In this document: one piece after another, positions 1 to 6,469 of the stretch
Numbering within the stretch: position 1 is the stretch's first letter
Layout: every line of letters begins with the position of its first letter
From: CAZJGG01 sp964545475
Lineage (GTDB): Bacteria; Bacillota; Clostridia; Lachnospirales; JAISER01
Assembly: GCA_964545475.1 (NCBI GenBank)
Contig: CAZJGG010000030.1
Location: forward strand, 1 to 34,540
Length of the DNA: 34,540 bases
Direction: 5' to 3'
Notes under the pieces: generated by a model
The model's database searches: none
What the model was told of the DNA's origin: nothing
What the model saw: the letters and a program-made list of their open reading frames with translations, nothing else
Position numbers and translations under genes: made by a program

Positions 1-56
1 GCAAAGAATATGTGGTTAAAGATGGGGATATTATTTTGTTTAGGTTTAATGTTTAA
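1..56 (+). CDS. ychF: C-terminal end of YchF-type GTP/ATPase (partial)
   Basis: The window opens inside a reading frame whose last residues are (G)KEYVVKDGDIILFRFNV followed by TAA at 54-56. This tail is characteristic of the C-terminal TGS domain of the YchF/OLA1 family, where a 'Y-V-V-x-D-G-D-x-x-x-F-x-F-N-V' ending is conserved. YchF is a ribosome-associated P-loop NTPase. Only about 18 codons are inside the window, so the catalytic part is not visible and the assignment rests on the tail alone. No terminator hairpin is apparent between this stop and the methyltransferase gene that follows on the same strand. Confidence 0.72.
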   Translation, partial: KEYVVKDGDIILFRFNV

Positions 57-127
57 TTAAGATTCTGCCAAGTTTATGTAGCGTATAGTATTTTTGAATG
101 ATATATTTTTTAAAGTTCATTATAATG

Positions 128-149
128 TAAAGGTAGGCTGTTTAAAATT
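128..149 (+). promoter_or_regulatory. Ribosome-binding site and putative AUU start of the first methyltransferase
   Basis: A purine-rich AAAGGTAGG (129-137) lies 9 nt before an ATT codon at 147-149 that opens the conserved methyltransferase N-terminus. No ATG, GTG or TTG exists in this frame between the stop at 123-125 and motif I; the only other near-start codons are CTG at 138 (no spacing to the SD) and ATA at 150. A TATAAT at 121-126 could be a -10 box, but no convincing -35 lies at normal distance and the resulting leader would be very short. The start assignment is inference. Confidence 0.45.
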
Positions 150-1280
150 ATAGACTATAAAATATATTCTTTTTTTTCAGGTGCTGGTTTTTTAGATTTA
201 GGGTTTGAAGAGTCAGGATTCCAAATAACTTTTGTAAATGAATTTAACGAAGTTTTTTTAGAAGTATATAAATATGCAAGAAATAAAATGGGGTTTCCAT
301 GCCCAAAGTTTGGATACTATAATACTGATATTGATAATTTTCTGCGAGGTGATAGTAAAAAGAAACTTGCTACTAGTGTACATGAAGACAAAAAAGACTC
401 TTTGGTTGGGTTTATAGGTGGACCACCATGTCCTGATTTCTCAATAGCAGGAAAAAACGAAGGTATATCTGGAAATAATGGGAAATTAACTACTGTGTAT
501 AAGAAACTTATACTTCAAGAAACCCCAGATTTCTTTTTGTTTGAGAATGTAAAAGGCTTATGGAAAACTAAAAAACATAGGCAAGAATATGAAAAAATTA
601 AAGCTTCATTCAAACGAAAAGGATATTATCTTTATGAAAAATTAATTAATGCACTTGAGTATGGAGTTCCCCAAGACAGAGATAGGATAGTTCTTATCGG
701 AATACACAAAAATATTTGCAAATACTCTTGTAAAGAGTTGAAAAAAATTGACTTCCCATGGGTAAACTTTTGTAATTATGATATTAAAAAAATCAAAGAT
801 ATGAATTGGCCTATTAGAAACAAATATAAAGAAGATTCGACAATGCCTTTTCCGGATAACATTATTGAGGATTTAACTATAGAATATTGGTTTAATAAGA
901 ATGAAGTTTATCATCATCTAAATTCATTGGACTTTTTTGAGCCACGAAATGGAAAAATAAAAATGGAAACTATTGATGAGGGGGATGTAAGTAGAAAGTC
1001 TTTTAAAAGGTTGCATAGGTGGAGATTCTCTCCTACTGTTGCATATGGAAATAACGAAGTTCATCTTCATCCGTATAAAACTAGGAGATTGACTGTAGCC
1101 GAAGCCCTTGCTATTCAATCTCTACCCAAAGAATATCTTATAAAACCAGATATAAGTTTATCAGACAAGTTTAAGACCATAGCTAATGGAGTACCATTCT
1201 TAATGAGCAAAGGTATAGCCGAAAGTTTGAATTGTTTTTTAACAATCGTTATTGATGAAAAAAAAGTAAAGGACAGATGA
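147..1280 (+). CDS. C5-cytosine DNA methyltransferase
   Basis: Transfers a methyl group from S-adenosylmethionine to cytosine C5 in DNA. Counting from the ATT at 147 the protein is about 377 residues. It shows motif I FFSGAGFLDLGFE (residues 9-21, SAM binding), motif IV GGPPCPDFS with catalytic Cys95, motif VI ENVKG (133-137), motif VIII QDRDR (176-180), a variable target-recognition stretch, motif IX (RRLTVAEALAIQSLP) and motif X (IANGVPF). The first ATG in frame, at 288, would remove motif I entirely, so that start cannot give an active enzyme. The real start must be upstream and is non-canonical, or the start codon has been lost. It is the first gene of a three-gene cassette with the nucleotidyltransferase and DUF262 genes, lies directly behind ychF, and has no restriction endonuclease of a known family beside it. 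Target sequence unknown. Confidence 0.88.
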   Translation: MIDYKIYSFFSGAGFLDLGFEESGFQITFVNEFNEVFLEVYKYARNKMGFPCPKFGYYNTDIDNFLRGDSKKKLATSVHEDKKDSLVGFIGGPPCPDFSIAGKNEGISGNNGKLTTVYKKLILQETPDFFLFENVKGLWKTKKHRQEYEKIKASFKRKGYYLYEKLINALEYGVPQDRDRIVLIGIHKNICKYSCKELKKIDFPWVNFCNYDIKKIKDMNWPIRNKYKEDSTMPFPDNIIEDLTIEYWFNKNEVYHHLNSLDFFEPRNGKIKMETIDEGDVSRKSFKRLHRWRFSPTVAYGNNEVHLHPYKTRRLTVAEALAIQSLPKEYLIKPDISLSDKFKTIANGVPFLMSKGIAESLNCFLTIVIDEKKVKDR

Positions 1281-1282
1281 TA

Positions 1283-1903
1283 ATGTCAAATATTTTAGAT
1301 GAATTGAAAAACGATTTAAACACCTTAACACCTAGAGAATTTTACATGAAGCATATCGTAAAATCTTATTATTGGTATTTTGACAATGTTTTGCACATCC
1401 CTAAATCAGATATTCTGTCTACTATCGATGAGTTTAAAGATATTGTGAGTTCATCTATAGGAGTCAGCTTTAACAGTGTTATGATGGTTGGAAGTGGAAA
1501 AATTGGATATAGCCTAGCACCAAAGAAAAGATTTAAAGCATTTGAAATAGATACAAATGCAAAAAATAAATCAGATATTGACGTAGCTATTATATCTAAT
1601 GACTTGTTTTTGTATTTTTGGGATATATATCGAAAATCGTATAGCGTAAAGTATGAAGCTACATATAAACATATTTCTAGAGAAATTTATAGAGGTTATA
1701 TAAATGAAAGAAATCTTAGAGAAATTGACGAATGTAGAGTTAAATGGAATAATTTATCCGCACAGTCTAATAAGATTTTAAGAAGTAAATTGTATCTTAA
1801 ACACGAGATTACATATAGGATTTACCGAAGTTGGGAAGACTTTGAAGAATATAATATAGCTTCTTTACAAGATATGAAAGTGGGTGTAACAGGTGAAATT
1901 TAA
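1283..1903 (+). CDS. Polymerase-beta-superfamily nucleotidyltransferase-like protein
   Basis: A protein of 206 residues. Counting from the ATG at 1277, residues 71-80 read VGSGKIGYSL and residues 99-103 read SDIDV. This is the glycine-serine turn plus Asp-x-Asp metal-binding pair of the pol-beta nucleotidyltransferase fold (hG[GS] ... Dh[DE]h), with a longer than usual insertion between the two. A third catalytic carboxylate is not obvious. I chose the ATG at 1283 because AAAGGA (1268-1273) lies 9 nt before it; the ATG at 1277, overlapping the methyltransferase stop, is only 3 nt from that SD. The 3' end overlaps the DUF262 gene by 11 nt, so the two are probably translationally coupled. NTases of this superfamily act as toxins (AbiEii/MenT), signal synthases or tRNA/protein modifiers; the sequence does not tell which. 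Confidence 0.62.
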   Translation: MSNILDELKNDLNTLTPREFYMKHIVKSYYWYFDNVLHIPKSDILSTIDEFKDIVSSSIGVSFNSVMMVGSGKIGYSLAPKKRFKAFEIDTNAKNKSDIDVAIISNDLFLYFWDIYRKSYSVKYEATYKHISREIYRGYINERNLREIDECRVKWNNLSAQSNKILRSKLYLKHEITYRIYRSWEDFEEYNIASLQDMKVGVTGEI

Positions 1904-3047
1904 ATTCACAAGAAATACATTAACAATAAAGCAGATTTATGATGACTTTACATCAGGAAAGTTAATAATTGATAATTCTTACCAAAGACGAAAAGTTTGG
2001 ATGCCACAAGATAATATTAGGTTGATTGAAACTATTTTACTAAATTTAATAATCCCAGAAATATATTTATGGCCAGCAGATATAAATCCAGATACTGGCG
2101 AAACCCTTACTCATATTGTAGATGGACAGCAAAGAATTAATGCAATTATAGATTTTATAGCAGATAATTTTAAGCTACAGAACAAATATTTGATAAATAA
2201 AGAAACAGAATTTAATAATAAAAAGTTTACACAATTAGACTCTTCTTTAAAAAAAGATATTTGGTCATACGAATTGTCGATTATAAATATTGATAGAAAC
2301 TGCAGTATTGATGATATTACAGGAATGTTTTATAGGCTAAATCTTACAAACTATAGCTTAAATGAGCAAGAACGCAGGAATAGTATGTCTAGTGAATTTA
2401 ATGATACGGCCGAATCACTTGCTACAAATGAATTTTGGAGTAAAAACAAAGTATTTAGTGCAACTGATGTTAGAAGAATGGGTGATACAGAGTATTGCTG
2501 CAGTATAATAATTTTAGCAAGAGAGGGTATTGTAGACCAAACTACCAGTAGAAAAATTAATGAAGTTAATGATGAATTGCGCAGCAATTACTTTGATAAA
2601 GAAGCTAATATAAAACGTATAGCTGATGCAATAGAATATGTTGACTATTTTTCAAATAAAAGAACAATTTCATTTATATCAAAAAAGTCTCAAATGTATA
2701 CTATGTTTAGTTTGATATTTGATTTTATGGATAATAATATAGAAGTAACACCTAATATGATAGAAATATTTGAACTATTTGTTCAAACATATAATTTGTA
2801 TAAAAATTCAATGGAAATTGTGTTTGATGATGAAACGGAAAAACTGATTTATGAAAACATAAATAAATATAAACTAGCTTCATCAGAAGGCGTTAATAAA
2901 TTAGGAAATAGAATAATTAGATTTGAAATTTTGAAGAAACTAATTTTAAGTACTGATAAAAATATCCTTTTTTCTCTTAAAAAAGTTATACAAAAATTAA
3001 GTGTTATGGCAAATGATTTAGATGAAGAATTTGGATTTGATGAATGA
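1893..3047 (+). CDS. DUF262 (GmrS/ParB-like) domain protein without a nuclease domain
   Basis: A protein of 384 residues starting with GTG, preceded by a purine-rich stretch around 1876-1885 and overlapping the NTase stop. The N-terminal part has the DUF262 signatures: a Y-Q-R..W element (SYQRRKVW, residues 29-36), the DGQQR box (77-81) and LNEQERRN (156-163). DUF262 is the ParB/sulfiredoxin-like NTP-dependent domain of GmrSD, BrxU and SspE type modification-sensing restriction enzymes. In those proteins it is normally followed by a DUF1524 HNH nuclease. Here the C-terminal half looks helical and contains no H-N-H motif I can see, so the protein looks like a stand-alone sensor/NTPase. It is the last gene of the cassette and is followed by a hairpin terminator at 3231. 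A role in defence is inferred from family and context. Confidence 0.75.
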   Translation: MKFKFTRNTLTIKQIYDDFTSGKLIIDNSYQRRKVWMPQDNIRLIETILLNLIIPEIYLWPADINPDTGETLTHIVDGQQRINAIIDFIADNFKLQNKYLINKETEFNNKKFTQLDSSLKKDIWSYELSIINIDRNCSIDDITGMFYRLNLTNYSLNEQERRNSMSSEFNDTAESLATNEFWSKNKVFSATDVRRMGDTEYCCSIIILAREGIVDQTTSRKINEVNDELRSNYFDKEANIKRIADAIEYVDYFSNKRTISFISKKSQMYTMFSLIFDFMDNNIEVTPNMIEIFELFVQTYNLYKNSMEIVFDDETEKLIYENINKYKLASSEGVNKLGNRIIRFEILKKLILSTDKNILFSLKKVIQKLSVMANDLDEEFGFDE

Positions 3048-3230
3048 GTATATAAATATATTTATCCATACTTACCCATGCGATTTTTAACGTTTAGTCC
3101 CTAAACAAATCATTTAAAAATTTATTGACTAATTGAATGAACTTAAAATAATAAAATTAAGTAGAGGTCTTGTAATTGAATGGTCGTTTAGCGGAAGGGA
3201 TATTTTAGCGTTCTCAATAATGACCAAAAG

Positions 3231-3257
3231 AGCCTATCCCAAAAGACAGGCTTTTTT
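3231..3257 (+). terminator. Rho-independent terminator after the DUF262 cassette
   Basis: A 5-bp stem AGCCT (3231-3235) / AGGCT (3248-3252) with a 12-nt loop is followed by a run of T. It lies about 185 nt beyond the DUF262 stop and just before the 3' end of the convergent gene. The stem is short, so efficiency is uncertain. The preceding 3048-3230 stretch is AT-rich; it holds a small hairpin GTTTAG-TCC-CTAAAC (3092-3106) and a TGGTC/GACCA pair (3181-3185, 3222-3226) but no gene I can support. Confidence 0.5.
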
Positions 3258-3267
3258 GTCTGGACAT

Positions 3268-3864
3268 TTAATAATTATCAAAATCAAAATTCTTGTCGCT
3301 GGATTTTCTTGAAACGATTCTCCATTTGTTATCTTCGTCTTTTCTTAAAATAAAAACTATAAATAAATTTTCTTCACCTTGTAAATATTGTACAGTGTTC
3401 ACCATGCAGACTTCTGGGTTTTTTTCGTCGTATTCGTATGAAACATGAGAAATGCTTTTGATGGAAACTTTTTGTCTGTTAAGCTCGTCAATGGAAATTA
3501 GCAGCTTGGAAAATTGCTCTTCAAATGGATTCAGCTCTAAAAGCTCGTTATCGTAAAGACCTCTTTGTTTAGACAATACCATTTTTAATAAATTATCGTC
3601 TGTAATTTTATTATTGTAGAGCAAATAAATAGTTTTGTCGTAAAAACGCATAACATCTTCTGGAGATTCGGGATAATCTTGCACCAAATCCTGGGATGTA
3701 ACTTCATTATATAAATCGTCTGCTAACATAACGTTTACGTTTTGCAGTTTTCTGGCTTCATCTGCCTTCATCACGTAAGTTAAATATGTTACGCCGCCTA
3801 TTAAAATAACAAGCAAAATTACAATTATAACACCAATTATTTTAGAGCTGCTCTTTGTCTTCAT
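3268..3864 (-). CDS. Membrane-anchored protein of unknown function
   Basis: A protein of 198 residues with a Lys/Ser-rich N-terminus followed by one strongly hydrophobic segment (about residues 9-31), then a charged domain with no Cys cluster or catalytic motif I recognise. The arrangement suggests a single-pass protein with an extracytoplasmic domain; the NTF2/lipoprotein-like look of the C-terminal half (a final Trp-Arg-Ile-Val strand) is only an impression. AAGGAG lies just before the ATG. It follows the thioredoxin gene by 20 nt and the response-regulator gene before that, so the three probably form one transcript. Confidence 0.7.
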   Translation of the reverse strand: MKTKSSSKIIGVIIVILLVILIGGVTYLTYVMKADEARKLQNVNVMLADDLYNEVTSQDLVQDYPESPEDVMRFYDKTIYLLYNNKITDDNLLKMVLSKQRGLYDNELLELNPFEEQFSKLLISIDELNRQKVSIKSISHVSYEYDEKNPEVCMVNTVQYLQGEENLFIVFILRKDEDNKWRIVSRKSSDKNFDFDNY

Positions 3865-3884
3865 TAATACTTCTCCTTAAAGGA

Positions 3885-4190
3885 TTAATCAATCAATTCT
3901 AAAATGCTTGCCTTTGGAATTGCGCCTAAAGCACGCTTATGGACAGCACCATTTTTGAATGAAATTAAATTTGGAATTGATTTAATATCAAACATGACTG
4001 CCAGCTCTGGGTTTTGGTCAATGTCAACCTTGTATACGGCAACATTTTCGTTTTCGTTTGAAATTTGCTCTAAAAACGGAGCAATCATTTTGCAAGGCAT
4101 ACACCAGTCTGCATAAAAGTCCACAATGACTGTTCTTTCCTCTTTTTCTATTACAGATTTAAAATTGTCCTTAGTTAAATAGTTAATCAT
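3885..4190 (-). CDS. trxA: Thioredoxin
   Basis: A 101-residue cytoplasmic dithiol-disulfide oxidoreductase. The redox site is DWCMPCK (W29-C30-M-P-C33 region); canonical thioredoxin has WCGPC, so the Gly-to-Met change alters the CxxC dipeptide and may shift the redox potential. The cis-proline element is present as KSIPN, and the usual VDFYADWC and VDIDQNPELA strands are intact. Length is normal for the family. It lies 22 nt downstream of the response regulator and upstream of the membrane-anchored protein. No thioredoxin reductase gene is in the window. Confidence 0.9.
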   Translation of the reverse strand: MINYLTKDNFKSVIEKEERTVIVDFYADWCMPCKMIAPFLEQISNENENVAVYKVDIDQNPELAVMFDIKSIPNLISFKNGAVHKRALGAIPKASILELID

Positions 4191-4212
4191 AACAATCCCC
4201 TTTTTATTTTAA

Positions 4213-5811
4213 TTATTTGAGCATTCTATATTCCTTTGTTGACATATTTTCATGCTTTTTAAAAACAGAACGAAAGTGCCTTACATCGTCATAACCTACT
4301 TTTACTGCAATCATATCGTCTTCAAGTTGGTTTTCTTTTAAAAGCTTTTTAGCTTCTTTTATTCTTAAAGAAACCGTATAGTCAAAAACATTTTTTAGCT
4401 CTTCTGCAACAAACAGTTTGTTAATGTATTCCGGGGTTGTCCCCAGCTCGGTTGCAACTTTTGAAAGCGACAGCGATTCATAAAAATGCTTTTGCAAATA
4501 GTTTTTTGCTCCGTTTATTAGTGTCTTATCCTGCTCTTTTCTAAAAGAGACAATGTGTTCGCAAAAACGTTTCATAGCATCTTTAAGGTAATTAAACGCT
4601 TCCTCAATATCATCTCCCAATTCAAAAACATGTTTTGAAGGAAAGAAATAGGAAAACTGGTTTTGAATGTCAATGTTTTGCTCGCTTAAATTTTTATTTA
4701 TTGAAATTAAAATATTCATTATAACTTTTGGCAAATATTGATAAGGCAAGGGTGAAGCTTCATGCAAGGCATCAAATATTTCCTTTAAAAGCTTTACAGC
4801 ATATTCATATTCCCCTATGGCAACAGCTCGAACAAGGCGCTCCTCTCTTTCAAGTGGATACCTATAGGTTATGTTGTTAACAGGCTCTACAAAAGTTATA
4901 TGAATAACCGAGTTATATCCAATATGGAAACGGTATAATATTGCCCCTTTTGCTTCCCTGTACGATACGGAAATGTCTGTAGCTTTTTCATAAGTGCGCC
5001 CTATTCCAACAGTTACTCTAACCCCTGTTTTAGAGAAAATTTCTGATTTAATTTCCTCAAAGCACTCTACAAGGGAGTCAAGCTCGTAATCACCGCTTAA
5101 AACAACTGCAATACTATTGAACTTTTCTATAAACGCTTTAAATTTTCTGTCCGACAGGTTATTATTTATTATTTCCAAAATATTATAACATAAAACATGC
5201 TTTTCCATTTCGTCCATTGTTAAAATGACCTTTTTAAAATGATCAATATGAACTATAATAACAGTAAAACTAGGCTTTAATTCAAAGTTAAAATATTTAA
5301 AGGAGTAAAAAATTTCGAGCTCATTTTTAATCTGACCATGAATTAAGCTAATTAGAAATATGTTTTCAAACAGAATTTTATCCTCGTTGTATGCTTCAAC
5401 TATTGCTATTTCCCTTTTTTTAAGTTCTTCAAACTTTTTAAAATAATTAATGGCATTTTCTAGACATCTGTTTAAATCCACATGTTTTATGGGTCGGTAT
5501 AAATGGTCGATAACTCCATATTCACTGGCTTTGTTAATATAATCAGTGTCGGAATAACTGCCATAAAGAATATACCTTAAATCTGGAAAGCGTTCGTTTA
5601 ATTCTTTAATTTTACGAAAACCGGAGATGCCAAAAAAGCGAATATCGGCAATTATAACGTCCGGGTCTTTAGATTTAATAATATTTGTAAGTTCACTACT
5701 TGAGTCGTTAACAAGCCCTGCCACTTTAAATTCATGGTAAGAAGACTTAATGTATGAATTTAAGTTTTTAAGAATTTCTAAATCGTTATCAGCTAGCAAA
5801 ACCTTTATCAA
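4213..5811 (-). CDS. Orphan YesN-type response regulator (receiver, GGDEF-like middle, AraC HTH)
   Basis: A 532-residue DNA-binding regulator. Residues 1-120 are a CheY-like receiver with the phospho-acceptor Asp56 in DVIIADIRFFG and Asp8 in LADND. The middle region has a degenerate GGDEF/CdaR-like segment (RVTVGIGRTYEKATDISVSY). The last roughly 100 residues are an AraC-type double helix-turn-helix (LSLSKVATELGTTPEYINKLF and AVKVGYDDVRHFRSVFKKH). Two receiver positions are unusual: the acidic pair reads Asp-Asn, and the conserved Lys before Pro is Arg (YRPI, residues 105-108). The start is a TTG with a weak SD. No histidine kinase is next to it; it leads an apparent operon with trxA and the membrane-anchored gene. 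Confidence 0.85.
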   Translation of the reverse strand: MIKVLLADNDLEILKNLNSYIKSSYHEFKVAGLVNDSSSELTNIIKSKDPDVIIADIRFFGISGFRKIKELNERFPDLRYILYGSYSDTDYINKASEYGVIDHLYRPIKHVDLNRCLENAINYFKKFEELKKREIAIVEAYNEDKILFENIFLISLIHGQIKNELEIFYSFKYFNFELKPSFTVIIVHIDHFKKVILTMDEMEKHVLCYNILEIINNNLSDRKFKAFIEKFNSIAVVLSGDYELDSLVECFEEIKSEIFSKTGVRVTVGIGRTYEKATDISVSYREAKGAILYRFHIGYNSVIHITFVEPVNNITYRYPLEREERLVRAVAIGEYEYAVKLLKEIFDALHEASPLPYQYLPKVIMNILISINKNLSEQNIDIQNQFSYFFPSKHVFELGDDIEEAFNYLKDAMKRFCEHIVSFRKEQDKTLINGAKNYLQKHFYESLSLSKVATELGTTPEYINKLFVAEELKNVFDYTVSLRIKEAKKLLKENQLEDDMIAVKVGYDDVRHFRSVFKKHENMSTKEYRMLK

Positions 5812-5874
5812 AACAATGCACCACTTTCAAAACGGGTTATTCTATTTCCAATTTAAAGGAAGATAAAATATTCA

Positions 5875-6369
5875 TTAAAAGCCAAAAAGCCCCGGTATAA
5901 AATAAGACAATATAAGCATTATCACACCTGCTGTCATTACGCCAAACGTTATTGTTACAAAGCTTTTATGAACCGGCATATTAAGAAGAGAAGCTACAAG
6001 AGAACCTGTCCAACCGCCTGTACCCGGCAACGGCACTGCAACGAAAGCTAAAAGCCCTGCTAATTGCTTTTTTTGCATGTTCTCGCTTTTTTTCATCGCT
6101 CTTTCTTCAAGCTTATTTACAATTCCCGCTGTAAATTTAAACCTTTTTAAGATTTTAAATATCTTCTTTATAAATAATAATATGAATGGAATAGGAAGAA
6201 TGTTTCCAATGACGCATATTATGTATGCATTCATTAAAGGTATGCCGAAAAGTTTTGCGGCTATAATACCCCCACGAAGTTCAATGACGGGAATCATCGA
6301 TATGATAAAAACAATTATTTCCGGCTTTAAATTATAATGCTGTAAAAAAGATATAATAGCATCTGACAT
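5875..6369 (-). CDS. Small membrane protein of the 'putative small multidrug export' family (COG2426)
   Basis: A 164-residue protein with about four hydrophobic segments. It carries the conserved PVIELRGGI motif near residues 27-35 and PLPGTGGWTGSL near 112-123, which are hallmarks of the Sm_multidrug_ex family (PF06695). The 'multidrug export' name is historical; transport substrate and function are not established. AAGGAG precedes the ATG by a normal distance. It is divergent from the unrecognised gene at 6470, with an AT-rich 100-nt intergenic region that must hold both promoters. Confidence 0.85.
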   Translation of the reverse strand: MSDAIISFLQHYNLKPEIIVFIISMIPVIELRGGIIAAKLFGIPLMNAYIICVIGNILPIPFILLFIKKIFKILKRFKFTAGIVNKLEERAMKKSENMQKKQLAGLLAFVAVPLPGTGGWTGSLVASLLNMPVHKSFVTITFGVMTAGVIMLILSYFIPGLFGF

Positions 6370-6440
6370 TATAAGCTCCTTATATAAGAATATTGTTATT
6401 AAAAGTATTCCATAATTTAAATAATTATGTTATTATAAAT

Positions 6441-6456
6441 ATACATTATAATGTAT
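6441..6456 (+). promoter_or_regulatory. 16-bp perfect palindrome over a putative -10 box
   Basis: ATACATTATAATGTAT is a perfect 16-bp palindrome at 6441-6456. It contains TATAAT (6447-6452), which with TTATGT (6425-6430, 16-nt spacer) could be a sigma-A promoter for the gene at 6470. A symmetric sequence over the -10 box and next to the GGAG ribosome-binding site is what a dimeric repressor operator would look like. The core CATTATAATG also occurs at 118-127 in front of the first methyltransferase. The operator role is inference. Confidence 0.35.
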
Positions 6457-6469
6457 GGAGTTGATTTAT

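Noticed and set aside
288..1280. ATG 288 as the start of the first methyltransferase
   Set aside because: It would omit motif I, which is encoded in the same frame directly upstream.
3121..3230. Possible tRNA or tRNA remnant as an island attachment site
   Set aside because: Stretches such as GTAGAGGTC and GGTCG recall tRNA parts but no cloverleaf with acceptor and T-arm can be formed.
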